Shown one piece after another: positions 9,758-18,912 of a stretch of DNA of 48,293 bases. A program made the translations under genes and the position numbers. The stretch comes from Bacteroidota bacterium. GTDB taxonomy: Bacteria; Bacteroidota; Bacteroidia; UKL13-3. The stretch lies in contig CANGVA010000016.1 of the NCBI GenBank assembly GCA_947457395.1, positions 1-48,293 of the forward strand. The letters run 5' to 3'. The stretch's first letter is position 1, and the number at the start of each line of letters is the position of its first letter. The notes beneath the pieces were generated by a model that saw nothing but the letters and a program-made list of their open reading frames with translations, had not been told where the DNA came from and did not search any database.

Positions 9758-11173
9758 GTGACTTTAATTAAATCAATTTCAGGTATCAGAGGAACCATTG
9801 GCGGCAAAGCCGGTGATGCGCTTACACCACTGGATGTGGTGAGGTTTACCTCTGCTTTTGGCAGTATGATGAAAGGCAGCAAGAAAACCTGCAAAATTGT
9901 TGTTGGCCGAGATGCCCGTATCTCTGGTGATATGGTTAACCGATTGGTTACAGGAACCTTACTTGGTTTAGGAATTGATGTGGTTGATTTAGGATTATCT
10001 ACTACCCCTACCGTTGAAATGGCTGTAACTGCAGAAGGAGCCGATGGAGGTATCATACTTACTGCAAGTCATAACCCAAAACAGTGGAATGCGCTAAAAC
10101 TTTTAAACAGTGCCGGAGAATTTATTTCCGATGAGTTAGGCAAACAAGTGCTGGAGCTTGCAGAGAAAGAAGCTTTTGAATATGCACAGGTAGATAAGTT
10201 AGGATCCTACACCCAGAAAACTGATTACATACAAAAGCATATTGATAAAATTTTGGAAATGGAGTTGGTTGATGTGAAAGCGATTAAAGCCAAAAAGTTT
10301 AAGGTAGTGGTAGATGCTGTAAACTCAACAGGTGGCATTGCAGTACCAATGCTTTTAAAAGCATTGGGTGTGCAGGAAGTAGTTGAAATTTATTGTACAC
10401 CTGATGGTAAATTCCCGCATAACCCAGAGCCATTACCTGAAAATTTGAATGAAATTGCTACACAGGTAAAACGTAGCAAGGCCGATTTGGGCATTGTGGT
10501 TGACCCTGATGTTGATCGCCTGGCACTCGTTTGCGAAGATGGAAGCATGTTTGGTGAAGAATATACACTGGTTGCCGTTGCAGATTATGTGCTTAAACAT
10601 ACAAGTGAAGCCTCTTTAAAAGCATCGGGCTTGCAAAAAAATACAGTTTCTAATCTTTCTTCTACAAGGGCGCTGAGAGATATTACGGAAAAACACGGTG
10701 GTAATTATAACGCAGGTGCTGTAGGCGAAGTGAATGTGGTAAAGATGATGAAAGAAACGAAAGCCGTAATTGGTGGTGAAGGCAACGGAGGCATTATTGT
10801 TCCTGAGTTGCACTATGGCAGAGATGCGCTGGCAGGTATTGCCCTTTTCCTTTCTCATCTGGCAAAATTTGGTAAAATATGCTCCATGCTACGCGAAAGC
10901 TATCCGGATTATTTTATTGCCAAGAAAAAAATAGAACTTACTCCGGAAATTAACATCGATAACCTTCTCGGGAAAATAAAAGACAAGTATAAAAACCAAC
11001 CCATCAACACAGTGGATGGGGTTAAAATAGAATTTGATAAGGAGTGGGTGCACTTACGCAGATCAAATACAGAACCTATTATCCGCATATATGCCGAAAG
11101 CCGCAGTGAAACCACTGCAAATAATCTGGCAGAAAAACTAATCATGGATATGAAACAATTTATCAAATCTTAA
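9758..11173 (+). CDS. glmM: Phosphoglucosamine mutase / phosphohexomutase
   Basis: 471 aa from a GTG start (VTLIKSISGIRGTIGG); an ATG at 9707 lies inside the promoter. It interconverts glucosamine-6-phosphate and glucosamine-1-phosphate for UDP-GlcNAc and hence peptidoglycan. All four phosphohexomutase signatures are visible: the phosphoserine loop TASHNP (Ser104), the metal loop DPDVDRLALV, the sugar loop GEGNGG, and the phosphate-binding RRSNTEPIIRIYAES. Bacteroidota GlmM proteins of this type begin the same way. A phosphomannomutase activity cannot be excluded from sequence. Followed 30 nt later by ychF. Confidence 0.9.
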   Translation: MTLIKSISGIRGTIGGKAGDALTPLDVVRFTSAFGSMMKGSKKTCKIVVGRDARISGDMVNRLVTGTLLGLGIDVVDLGLSTTPTVEMAVTAEGADGGIILTASHNPKQWNALKLLNSAGEFISDELGKQVLELAEKEAFEYAQVDKLGSYTQKTDYIQKHIDKILEMELVDVKAIKAKKFKVVVDAVNSTGGIAVPMLLKALGVQEVVEIYCTPDGKFPHNPEPLPENLNEIATQVKRSKADLGIVVDPDVDRLALVCEDGSMFGEEYTLVAVADYVLKHTSEASLKASGLQKNTVSNLSSTRALRDITEKHGGNYNAGAVGEVNVVKMMKETKAVIGGEGNGGIIVPELHYGRDALAGIALFLSHLAKFGKICSMLRESYPDYFIAKKKIELTPEINIDNLLGKIKDKYKNQPINTVDGVKIEFDKEWVHLRRSNTEPIIRIYAESRSETTANNLAEKLIMDMKQFIKS

Positions 11174-11203
11174 CACATACCTGTTACCTTTAATTAAAAT
11201 ACA

Positions 11204-12301
11204 ATGGCTTTAAAATGTGGCATCGTAGGATTGCCAAACGTAGGTAAATCAACCTTATTCAATTGTCTGAGCAATGCTAAAGCACAGGCTGCTAACTTTC
11301 CTTTTTGCACCATTGAGCCAAATGTAGGAACCATTACTGTTCCGGATGAAAGGTTAAATGAACTTGCTAAACTGGTTAATCCACAAAAAATTGTGCCTAC
11401 AACAATAGAAATAGTTGATATAGCCGGTTTGGTAAAAGGAGCAAGCAAAGGCGAGGGCCTGGGTAATCAGTTTTTGGCCAACATACGCGAAACAGATGCT
11501 ATTTTACATGTGCTGCGGTGTTTTGATAATGATAATATCATACACGTGGATGGCTCAGTAAATCCGGTACGCGATAAAGAAATTATTGATACCGAACTGC
11601 AGTTAAAAGACCTTGAGTCAATTGAAAAAAAACTACAACGAATTAGCCGTGCAGCCAAAACCGGAGATAAAGATGCCGCAAAAGCTGAAGCGGCACTATT
11701 AAAATATAAACAACACTTGGAGTCGGGCCAATCTGCGCGCAGTGTACAAGCAACCGAAGAAGAAAAAAAGCATGTAGAAGATATTTTTCTGCTTACCGAT
11801 AAGCCTGTTTTATATGTATGCAACGTAGATGAAACTTCGGTGGTAAATGGGAACAAATATGTTGATATGGTAAAAGAAGCTGTTAAAAATGAGAATGCGG
11901 GTATACTCATTATCAGTGCAGCTATTGAATCTGAGATAACACAGCTGGAAAGTTATGAAGACCGCATGGCCTTCTTAAGCGATTTGGGATTAGCTGAGTC
12001 CGGTGTTTCCAAACTTATAAAAGAAGCATACAAACTGCTAAATCTGATAACATATTTTACTGCCGGGGTGCAAGAGGTAAGAGCATGGACCATTACTACG
12101 GGAACGAAGGCACCGCAGGCTGCTGGCGTTATCCATACCGATTTTGAAAAAGGCTTTATCAGGGCTGAAGTAATTAAATACAAAGACTTTATAGAACTGG
12201 GATCTGAAGCAGCCTGCCGTGATGCAGGAAAACTTGGCGTAGAAGGCAAAGAATATATCTTGGGCGATGGGGATGTGATGCACTTCCGTTTCAACGTGTA
12301 A
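11204..12301 (+). CDS. ychF: YchF/OLA1 family ATPase
   Basis: 365 aa, the usual family length. The P-loop is GLPNVGKS at about 9-16. DIAGLVKGASKGEGLGNQFLANIRE forms switch II, and the G4-equivalent CNVDE follows at about 208. The guanine-specific NKxD is replaced, as expected for this ATP-preferring Obg-family protein. The C-terminal part is the TGS-like domain (TFFTAGxxEVRAWTI-type segment, then FIRAEVIKYKDF). YchF binds ribosomes and is linked to stress and redox control of translation. Highly conserved and complete. Confidence 0.95.
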   Translation: MALKCGIVGLPNVGKSTLFNCLSNAKAQAANFPFCTIEPNVGTITVPDERLNELAKLVNPQKIVPTTIEIVDIAGLVKGASKGEGLGNQFLANIRETDAILHVLRCFDNDNIIHVDGSVNPVRDKEIIDTELQLKDLESIEKKLQRISRAAKTGDKDAAKAEAALLKYKQHLESGQSARSVQATEEEKKHVEDIFLLTDKPVLYVCNVDETSVVNGNKYVDMVKEAVKNENAGILIISAAIESEITQLESYEDRMAFLSDLGLAESGVSKLIKEAYKLLNLITYFTAGVQEVRAWTITTGTKAPQAAGVIHTDFEKGFIRAEVIKYKDFIELGSEAACRDAGKLGVEGKEYILGDGDVMHFRFNV

Positions 12302-12510
12302 TTTCACACTTATTTTTGACCTATCACTGCAACCAGGATTCATGCGGTTTGCTAAATCGTAACATTTATATCCTGCAAAAACCAGATAAGGCATGGCGTA
12401 GCTAAAAACTACCATAACTTCCGGTAAAAAAACAGGTAGTTGTGTGAATAATTATGCTTTTATAAGCACATAAACACCTGCTTTTCTGTTATTTATTAAA
12501 TCTTGAAGCA

Positions 12511-12531
12511 CTTCGCAAATAGGTTGCGAAG
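12511..12531. promoter_or_regulatory. 8-bp inverted repeat upstream of the TPR gene
   Basis: CTTCGCAA (12511-12518) and TTGCGAAG (12524-12531) are perfect arms around ATAGG, 47 nt before the TPR start. A likely protein-binding operator or leader stem; no regulator is identifiable. The rest of 12302-12578 shows no gene. Confidence 0.45.
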
Positions 12532-12578
12532 CGGGTATAAAACTTTGCATACAGAAATTCAAACTAAAACAGAAACTT

Positions 12579-13253
12579 ATGCAAACCATCACAAACAAAC
12601 TTAACACTGTTAAGCCCCTACAATTACTTGATGAAGCGAATGCTTCAATCTCCGCCTGTCGCTACGAAGAAGCCATGCATCTGCTGAATACATTTCTATT
12701 ATTTCAGCCTGAGCATATAGATGCACGCTTAAAAAAAGGTCTGTGCTATTTGTATACCGAGCAGTTTGATCAGGCACGGAATTTATTTAATCAGGTATTG
12801 GACGAAACGGGTGGACATGCCGAAGCATACTATTGCATGGCCGAATACTACAAGGTTATATTAGATTATGATTTTGCTCTAACCTACATAACAGATGCAT
12901 TGATACTAGATGAAGAAAATGCCTCATACCATCGACTGGCCGCAGAACTCTGCTACCTTCAGCAAGACTATGTTGAGGCATTTGGTCTGATAAATAAAGC
13001 CATCGTTATCAACCCATTTAACGAGGAATGGTATTACTGGCGCGCTATTATTCTGGTATGTTTAAATAAACTACAGGTAGCCATACATGATTTAAATCGT
13101 GCCCTGAGCATTAATCCGCGGTTTAAGGAGGCTTACCGCAAAAGAGCCCACCTGCGCATGAGAACAGGTGAGACTGAAGCAGCCCTGCAGGATTTAAGAA
13201 CAGCCCAGCGCTTGGAAATAATGCATGCTGAGCAAATAAATGATGCGGCCTGA
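12579..13253 (+). CDS. Tetratricopeptide-repeat protein
   Basis: 224 aa, no signal peptide, so presumably cytoplasmic. At least five TPR units are visible, with Ala/Gly/Tyr at the usual positions (ASACRYEEAMHLLNTFLLFQPE, KGLCYLYTEQFDQARNLFNQVL, AEYYKVILDYDFALTYITDALILD, VEAFGLINKAIVINPFNEEWYYWRA, VAIHDLNRALSINPRFKEAYRKRA), so nearly the whole protein is one TPR solenoid. It is a protein-interaction scaffold; the partner is unknown. It is monocistronic, with a palindrome upstream and a strong stem-loop downstream. Confidence 0.85.
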   Translation: MQTITNKLNTVKPLQLLDEANASISACRYEEAMHLLNTFLLFQPEHIDARLKKGLCYLYTEQFDQARNLFNQVLDETGGHAEAYYCMAEYYKVILDYDFALTYITDALILDEENASYHRLAAELCYLQQDYVEAFGLINKAIVINPFNEEWYYWRAIILVCLNKLQVAIHDLNRALSINPRFKEAYRKRAHLRMRTGETEAALQDLRTAQRLEIMHAEQINDAA

Positions 13254-13281
13254 GAGGAATTGTTTTGTTGATTGATTGCCT

Positions 13282-13319
13282 TTAAACCCCTTGCGCATAC
13301 ATGCGTTCAAGGGGTTTAA
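13282..13319 (+). terminator. Long stem-loop after the TPR gene
   Basis: A 12-bp outer stem (13282-13293 with 13308-13319) continues into a 5-bp inner stem (CGCAT/ATGCG) after a TT bulge. There is no clear T-run, so termination is likely but not certain. Confidence 0.6.
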
Positions 13320-13438
13320 TGCATATAAACTTTGCAGTAAAATATTAAAAATGTTGCAAGGTAAACTCCATTACTGTATATTTGCTTCCTGTTTTAGTTA
13401 TACATTGTTCTTCAAATTCTATTGAATAAAAAATATAT

Positions 13439-13513
<75 letters not shown>

Positions 13514-13516
13514 AGT

Positions 13517-13541
13517 AAAGCCATCAATTGATGGCTTTTTT
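13517..13541 (+). terminator. Rho-independent terminator after tRNA-fMet
   Basis: Arms AAAGCCATC (13517-13525) and GATGGCTTT (13530-13538) with loop AATT and further Ts. Confidence 0.85.
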
Positions 13542-13638
13542 GTTATACACGACTCATCTCTTCTTCATACAAAAACCGTTAATTCAATACAAGAAAACAA
13601 TCATATTATTTAAAACAACTTTACCGGATTTTTATAAC

Positions 13639-13655
13639 TTGTAACCGGCTTACAA
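13639..13655. promoter_or_regulatory. Inverted repeat upstream of the repeat-protein gene
   Basis: TTGTAA (13639-13644) and TTACAA (13650-13655) around CCGGC, 32 nt before the start of the secreted repeat protein. A possible operator; short enough that chance is possible. Confidence 0.3.
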
Positions 13656-13687
13656 TAAATTTCAAAGACCTATACATTAATTATTTA

Positions 13688-14140
13688 ATGAAAATTATAA
13701 TTTCATTCATCGTTATACTTTTAAACACTACCATCGTGAGCGCACAAATACATATTTACAAAAGCCGCAATACCAACAGCAGTGATATTATTTATACATG
13801 GGATGGCAAACACTTGTATAAAGGCCGTAATACCAACAGCAGCGATATACTGTATACTTTTGATGGCAAACACCTGTATAAAGGGCGTACAACCAATAGC
13901 AGTGATATACTGTATACCTTTGACGGGAAACATTTGTACAGAGGGCGTACTACTAATAGCAGCGACATCTTATATACGTTTGATGGCAAGCATGTTTATC
14001 AGGGGAGAAATACTAACAGCAGCGATATCATCAACACCTATGATGGTAAACATTTTTACAGAGGAAGAAACAGCAATAGCAGCGATATCATCTTTACCTG
14101 TGATGGCAAGCTTCCTGTTTTTTTACTAATTGTGATTTAG
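13688..14140 (+). CDS. Secreted protein made of six 20-residue repeats
   Basis: 150 aa with a signal peptide (about 1-20, ending VSAQ). Residues 21-140 are exactly six 20-residue units of form KHLYKGRNTNSSDILYTFDG, encoded by six 60-bp units at 13748-14107. A hydrophobic tail KLPVFLLIVI ends the protein. Only some positions vary (L/V/F, K/R/Q, N/T, F/Y/W), so the array is under purifying selection or recently expanded. The DGK and YxGR pattern suggests a short beta-hairpin per unit, like WG- or YD-type repeats. Similar short DG/SSD-repeat proteins with a hydrophobic end occur in other bacteria as I recall, without known function. Monocistronic, with its own terminator. Confidence 0.75.
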   Translation: MKIIISFIVILLNTTIVSAQIHIYKSRNTNSSDIIYTWDGKHLYKGRNTNSSDILYTFDGKHLYKGRTTNSSDILYTFDGKHLYRGRTTNSSDILYTFDGKHVYQGRNTNSSDIINTYDGKHFYRGRNSNSSDIIFTCDGKLPVFLLIVI

Positions 14141-14141
14141 C

Positions 14142-14178
14142 CAACAAAAAAGCCCCTCGTTGAGGGGCTTTTTTGTTG
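14142..14178. terminator. Bidirectional terminator
   Basis: A 17-bp perfect stem (14142-14158 with 14162-14178) with loop GTT carries A-runs on one side and T-runs on the other. It serves both the repeat-protein gene (+) and the OmpA-like gene (-). Confidence 0.92.
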
Positions 14179-14192
14179 TGCAACTCAATACA

Positions 14193-15575
14193 TTATTCTA
14201 TCTGCATGTCAACCCTGCGATTTCTTGCACGGCCTGCCTCGGTTGTGTTTGAAACAACCGGCCTACTGGAACCATAACCGGTGGCCGAAATACGCGAAGC
14301 CTCAACTCCTTTGCTTACCAGATAACTTTTAACTGCATCTGCCCTACCTTGTGATAATGAGATGTTCATGAGTGAGTCACCAACATTATCTGTATGTCCA
14401 TCTATTCTGAATAAAAATATTTCATTATCTACAAGCAATTGAGCAAGCTTATCCAGCGCAGGGAAAGAGCTAGGCTTGATAACGGCAACACCAGTTTCGA
14501 ACTGAAGATTTTTGATACCGTCATTGATAACCATTAGCTGATCTCTTGATGCCTGCACAGGGCAACCATTATTGGCAGCTCTACCTGCCTGGGTAGGACA
14601 TTTATCTCTGTAATCAGGTATACTGTCTTTGTCTGTATCCATGGCACGTCCGGATCCATCTACCAATGCACCGGCAGGTGTGTTGGGTTCCTTATCAAAC
14701 ACATCTGAAACACCATCTCCATCACTATCATTTTTATAAGACTCTCTGAAAGCGTTGATTAATGAATCACTCCGTTTTCTATTTTCGGCCAATTGCTGTT
14801 CAAAATTTTCACGCATTGAATTTACGGTTGATGCGTGATCCTTCTTCATATCTTCAATTCTTTGGTTGGTTTCAAGTTTGGTTTTAATAAGTTCATCATA
14901 AACCTGTTCTGCCGGCTCTACCCACTCTATGGATCTATCGTTTTTGGTTGCACCCAGATTGTATGTTAGAAATACTTGTGGCAGGATATAAAAGTCGTTT
15001 GACCTATTGGTTGCTGCCGGAGATTCATATCCATCTATCTGATCGGTAAAAGTTAGACGCTGACTAACCTCGACTCCAAGATCAAAGGAAGAATTAAGGA
15101 ACCATTTAAAGCCGGCTCCATAAGGCACAATTAATGAACTCACCTCGGGCTGCGTAACATTGCTGGTTGTACCAGTATAAGATAATAAACCTATATGATA
15201 ACCTAATCCTGCACCAACATATAATTGTGATACATTTCTACCCGTTCCTTTTTTCTTAAAATTAACCAAGTTTAAATTACACTGGGTAGTAACCTCTACA
15301 AAGTTGCTGGTACTCTCATAATATGGAAGAACTGATCCCAGATTTTTATTAAGCATTTGACCACCTAGCAGCATTGCCCTGACATTAAAGTTATTTGCAA
15401 ATGCATATTTTGCTGAAACACCCAAAGCCCCTGAGAATGATTTAATATCTCGGTCGCCCTGCATAACCGGAATACCTCCATGAACCGAAACTCCCCACCT
15501 TTTGTATTCCTGAGCTAAAGAGGTATAAAATTGAAGAATAAAAATGGCTAAGAAAAGGAAAAATGTTTTTCTCAT
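14193..15575 (-). CDS. OmpA-family outer-membrane protein with TSP3 repeats
   Basis: 460 aa with a signal peptide (about 1-21, ending LAQ). An N-terminal beta-barrel-like region (about 25-215) is followed by a charged coiled-coil (about 225-280), calcium-type thrombospondin-3 repeats (SDGDGVSDVFD, DTDKDSIPDYRDKCP, about 285-335) and a C-terminal OmpA peptidoglycan-binding domain (about 350-460) with the HTDNVGD, LSQGRADAV and RRVDMQIE motifs. It would link the outer membrane to peptidoglycan. A promoter box and a perfect palindrome precede it. Single gene. Confidence 0.9.
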   Translation of the reverse strand: MRKTFFLFLAIFILQFYTSLAQEYKRWGVSVHGGIPVMQGDRDIKSFSGALGVSAKYAFANNFNVRAMLLGGQMLNKNLGSVLPYYESTSNFVEVTTQCNLNLVNFKKKGTGRNVSQLYVGAGLGYHIGLLSYTGTTSNVTQPEVSSLIVPYGAGFKWFLNSSFDLGVEVSQRLTFTDQIDGYESPAATNRSNDFYILPQVFLTYNLGATKNDRSIEWVEPAEQVYDELIKTKLETNQRIEDMKKDHASTVNSMRENFEQQLAENRKRSDSLINAFRESYKNDSDGDGVSDVFDKEPNTPAGALVDGSGRAMDTDKDSIPDYRDKCPTQAGRAANNGCPVQASRDQLMVINDGIKNLQFETGVAVIKPSSFPALDKLAQLLVDNEIFLFRIDGHTDNVGDSLMNISLSQGRADAVKSYLVSKGVEASRISATGYGSSRPVVSNTTEAGRARNRRVDMQIE

Positions 15576-15581
15576 ATGAAG

Positions 15582-15604
15582 TGTAGATTTAATCTACAAA
15601 TCTA
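15582..15604 (-). promoter_or_regulatory. -7 box and overlapping palindrome before the OmpA-like gene
   Basis: On the minus strand TAGATTTG (15604-15597) is an exact -7 box, 21 nt before the ATG at 15575. The predicted transcript start lies inside a perfect palindrome, TGTAGATT and AATCTACA around one T (15582-15598). It could be a repressor operator or a 5' mRNA hairpin. Confidence 0.5.
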
Positions 15605-15643
15605 ATTCATACATTATCCGTTTTGATTTACCTTAACCACAGA

Positions 15644-16957
15644 TCAGGCCTGTAGTGCAGTTTTATAGACACTCAGACACCTGATTCTGGCCTCCTCGTG
15701 TTTTACTATTGGTGCTGAATAGGCCGATGTTCCAAACTCAGGTATCCACTTTTTTATGTATTCTAATTGAGGATCAAACTTTTGCGTTTGCAAACTTGGA
15801 TTAAAAACCCTGAAGTATGGTGCAGCATCTGTGCCGCAACCTGCAGCCCATTGCCAGCCGCCATTATTGGCACTCAAATCAAAGTCGAGTAATTTTTTAG
15901 CAAAGTATGCTTCACCCCATCTCCAATCAATGAGCAAATGCTTGGTTAAGAAACTTGCTACAATCATTCTCACCCGGTTATGCATATAGCCTGTGGTATT
16001 CAACTCACGCATGCCTGCATCAACTATCGGATAACCTGTTTTACCTTCACACCATGCCTTAAATTCAGCTTCATTGTTTCTCCATTGTATCCTGTCATAC
16101 TGAGGTTTGAATGCGTGCTGAGCCACCTGTGGGAAATTAGCCAGAATCATCATGTAGAAATCACGCCAAATTAATTCATTCAAATACGTTTCATTCAAAG
16201 CAAGCGCCTTTTTAGCCTTTTCTCTGATGCTGATAGTACCGAATCGGTAGTGGATTCCAAGACGTGATGTACCGGGTATAGCAGGAAAGTTTCTTGTTTT
16301 ATCGTAATTTTTAATAATACCTGCGGTGGTTTCTTTGGGAGGGAATACCATACTGCTTGGCTGAAAATTCATTGCCTCAAGAGTAAGCATCGGTTGAGGA
16401 CTTACCGACTGAAAATATTCGCCAGTAAATTTTTCTGACGGATAAGCATTCAGCTGCTCATCTGTTAATCGAGCTTTCCATTTTTTTGAGTATGGCGTGA
16501 ATACGGTGTACGGTTTACCATCATCCTTTAAAATCTCATTCCACTCAAAAATGCACTGGTCCTTGCTTGCATTGAATCTAATCTGATGCTTCTGTAGAAG
16601 TTGCTCAACTGCTTCATCTCTTTGTGTGGCGTAGGGTTCATAATCCCTGTTTGCAAACACTTGCTTGATATTGTATTGATGTATTATTTGTTCCCATGCA
16701 TTTAAAGGGCTGTCATAATAAACAATCAAATCACTACCCAGTGACATCAGTTGCTGCTTAATTTCAGAAATCTGATGATGAATAAAACTCACCCTAGCAT
16801 CTGCCCTATCCTCCAGTTTATTTAAAATGAGAGGATCAAAAATGAAAACCGGAATAACCTTTAAACCACTTTTTAATGCATGATAAAGTCCGGCATTATC
16901 ATACAAACGCAAATCTCTTCTAAACCAGAAAGCAGCAAATGCAGTATTGTTTGTCAT
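15644..16957 (-). CDS. phrB: Deoxyribodipyrimidine photolyase (cryptochrome/photolyase family)
   Basis: 437 aa from the ATG at 16957; the frame could extend 6 codons to a TTG. It repairs UV-induced pyrimidine dimers with blue light. The N-terminal Rossmann antenna domain starts with AAFWFRRDLRLYDNAGL; the C-terminal FAD domain shows GTSRLGIHYRFGTISIR, LIWRDFYMMI, TTGYMHNRVRMIVASFLTKHLLIDWRWGE and DFDLSANNGGWQWAAGCGTDAAPYFRVFNP, which contain the FAD-contacting Asn, Arg and Trp residues. Looks like a class I CPD photolyase. Last gene of the panD operon. Confidence 0.93.
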   Translation of the reverse strand: MTNNTAFAAFWFRRDLRLYDNAGLYHALKSGLKVIPVFIFDPLILNKLEDRADARVSFIHHQISEIKQQLMSLGSDLIVYYDSPLNAWEQIIHQYNIKQVFANRDYEPYATQRDEAVEQLLQKHQIRFNASKDQCIFEWNEILKDDGKPYTVFTPYSKKWKARLTDEQLNAYPSEKFTGEYFQSVSPQPMLTLEAMNFQPSSMVFPPKETTAGIIKNYDKTRNFPAIPGTSRLGIHYRFGTISIREKAKKALALNETYLNELIWRDFYMMILANFPQVAQHAFKPQYDRIQWRNNEAEFKAWCEGKTGYPIVDAGMRELNTTGYMHNRVRMIVASFLTKHLLIDWRWGEAYFAKKLLDFDLSANNGGWQWAAGCGTDAAPYFRVFNPSLQTQKFDPQLEYIKKWIPEFGTSAYSAPIVKHEEARIRCLSVYKTALQA

Positions 16958-16978
16958 GAAAAGGATAACAAGCAATAA

Positions 16979-17473
16979 TTAGGCTTGTTTTATTTTCTTT
17001 TCGATAAGCGAGGTAGAATAACCGGGAATAAAATCAATAGTGATTACCTTACCACCTTTAGCATTTACAATATCGTATCCCACAATATTTTCCGGTGTAT
17101 AATCACTTCCCTTAACCAGTATATCCGGCTGTATCTTTTTGATGAGGTTGTAAGGTGTTTCTTCATCGAATAACATCACAGCATCAACACAGGCCAGTGA
17201 AGCAAGAATAAATAAGCGCGATTGTTCATCCTGTATAGGGCGGGCCTCACCTTTCAGTTTCCTTACCGAAGCATCTGTATTCACTCCCACAATCAGTTTA
17301 CTACCCAAATCGGCCGCTTTTGCCAGGTAATCGGCATGTCCGCGATGTAAAATATCAAAACATCCGTTGGTAAACACAACCTGCTCTCCAGACTGTTGCC
17401 ACGCATGCAATTTTGACTCCAGCTGCTGTGCATCAGTGCAAATCTTATTGATAATATGCTGATGAATACCCAT
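16979..17473 (-). CDS. HldE C-terminal-type heptose-1-phosphate nucleotidyltransferase
   Basis: 164 aa from the ATG at 17473, one base after the stop of the upstream gene; a start at 17503 would overlap it by 29 nt. The nucleotidyltransferase signature TNGCFDILHRGHADYL has the HxGH catalytic motif at 43-46, and VNTDASVRKLKG and VKGSDYTPENIVG match RfaE2/HldE adenylyltransferases. It should activate D-glycero-beta-D-manno-heptose-1-phosphate for LPS core; a glycerol-phosphate cytidylyltransferase is the alternative. No kinase domain is fused. Confidence 0.85.
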   Translation of the reverse strand: MGIHQHIINKICTDAQQLESKLHAWQQSGEQVVFTNGCFDILHRGHADYLAKAADLGSKLIVGVNTDASVRKLKGEARPIQDEQSRLFILASLACVDAVMLFDEETPYNLIKKIQPDILVKGSDYTPENIVGYDIVNAKGGKVITIDFIPGYSTSLIEKKIKQA

Positions 17474-17474
17474 G

Positions 17475-18482
17475 TTATGCTGCTTCTCTTTTTCTTTCTT
17501 CAATGATAGTAAGAATTAAGGATATGGCGCCTACAAAAAGTATCATAAGCATTTGCACACCATGAGAAACAAAACCAAAAACCCCACCATCCAGCGAAGA
17601 AACTCCATATAAAGCAAGGCCCTTTGCTACAAAAATATGATAGGCGCCAATGCCCCCGGAAACAGGAGCAGCAAAGCCGAAGGTACCCACTACCAGAATA
17701 CTGAGCGATGCTGCCAGGCCTACACCTGCAGTTCCTTCAAAAGCCATTAAATAGCACCATGTATTGAGGAAATAAAGCAACCAGATGATAAGCGTATAGC
17801 TAAAAAAGAGCAATGGCTGCTTTAAACTAAAAACACTTTTAAATCCTGCTACAAAACCTTGCATTAAGCCACCAAACTTTAAAACAATTGCTGACTCAGC
17901 CAATTTACCTTTAAACTTATAAAACAACATGCCAATGATGAGCATGGCAAGTAAAAGCCAACTGACAATAAAGCCATTGCCTCCTCCAATTTTTTGACTT
18001 ATGGGTATAAAAAAGGTTTCGTTAAAAAAACCATAGAGCGTTTCAAACTGAAGGAATAGAACAACAATGGTTAACAATAGCAGTATAACCATATCAAACA
18101 CCCGTTCAACAACAACTGTTCCTAGCGATTGATTAACAGGTATACGATTTGTTCGGTAAAGGATGCCGCATCTGCTCACTTCACCCATACGTGGTATGGC
18201 GAAATTGAACAAATATCCAATCATCACTGCATTAAATGATTGCATGGCGTTGGGTTTCTTACCCAACGGCTCCAGCATTTGATTCCATCTTAAGCCTCTT
18301 ATCCAATGACTGGCAAGAGAAATAATCAGGGCTGCACCAATCCAGAAGTAATTGGCACTTTTAAACCCTGCCACCACCTTATCATAGTCAAGATTTAGGT
18401 TAATAAAAGCAAGATAGAGAAGGCCTATTCCAAGGCCTAGAAAGAAAACAAATCTTAGGGCTTGTTTAAGCTTTATACTCAA
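17475..18482 (-). CDS. YbhN/UPF0104-type membrane protein (LPG-synthase membrane-domain family)
   Basis: 335 aa, about eight membrane helices, with the family segments [51 protein letters not shown] and [15 protein letters not shown]. The family is related to the membrane domain of lysylphosphatidylglycerol synthase and to glycan-lipid flippases; no aminoacyl-transferase domain is present. The start is a TTG overlapping the panD stop (TTGA), as at the ZIP gene. Position between panD and an LPS-heptose enzyme suggests an envelope role. Confidence 0.82.
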   Translation of the reverse strand: MSIKLKQALRFVFFLGLGIGLLYLAFINLNLDYDKVVAGFKSANYFWIGAALIISLASHWIRGLRWNQMLEPLGKKPNAMQSFNAVMIGYLFNFAIPRMGEVSRCGILYRTNRIPVNQSLGTVVVERVFDMVILLLLTIVVLFLQFETLYGFFNETFFIPISQKIGGGNGFIVSWLLLAMLIIGMLFYKFKGKLAESAIVLKFGGLMQGFVAGFKSVFSLKQPLLFFSYTLIIWLLYFLNTWCYLMAFEGTAGVGLAASLSILVVGTFGFAAPVSGGIGAYHIFVAKGLALYGVSSLDGGVFGFVSHGVQMLMILFVGAISLILTIIEERKREAA

Positions 18483-18829
18483 GCAGGAAGTTTATTATTG
18501 GAATCGGGATATACAGCAATGGGCTGATGCTTTTTGGCCTCTTCAAAATCCATGTGTGCATACGAGATAATAATTAGGTGATCACCAACAAAGCCCTTGC
18601 GGGCTGCAGGACCATTCAGGCAAATTACACCTGAGTTTCGTTCTCCTTTTATTACATAGGTTTCCAGACGCTCTCCGTTGTTTACATTAACAACTTGAAC
18701 TTTCTCGTTTTCAATGATATTGGCAGCATCCATCAAGGCTACATCAATGGTTATGCTTCCCACATAGTGCAACTCCGTTTGGGTAAGTTTGGCTCTATGG
18801 ATTTTTGATTTAAGTACTTCGATTTGCAT
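18479..18829 (-). CDS. panD: Aspartate 1-decarboxylase proenzyme
   Basis: 116 aa from the ATG at 18829; an upstream start at 18844 would lie in the -7 box. The enzyme decarboxylates aspartate to beta-alanine for pantothenate and CoA. The self-cleavage site is visible as YVGSIT with Gly24-Ser25, which yields the pyruvoyl cofactor; [17 protein letters not shown] and [13 protein letters not shown] are the other conserved blocks. First gene of a tight four-gene minus-strand operon. Confidence 0.93.
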   Translation of the reverse strand: MQIEVLKSKIHRAKLTQTELHYVGSITIDVALMDAANIIENEKVQVVNVNNGERLETYVIKGERNSGVICLNGPAARKGFVGDHLIIISYAHMDFEEAKKHQPIAVYPDSNNKLPA

Positions 18830-18841
18830 AGAAAAGCGCTG

Positions 18842-18849
18842 CAAAGTTA
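18842..18849 (-). promoter_or_regulatory. -7 box of the panD operon
   Basis: Minus-strand TAACTTTG, 12 nt before the ATG at 18829. No convincing -33 element. Confidence 0.45.
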
Positions 18850-18912
18850 TAGTAATTTTTGAGAATGCCTTATTTCAGGAAAAACTACTACCTTCGCCCG
18901 TTCTAAACAACA

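Noticed and set aside
13782-14129. A 115-codon second frame through the 60-bp repeats
   Set aside because: Any frame stays open in a 60-bp repeat without stops; only the frame with the signal peptide has coding features.
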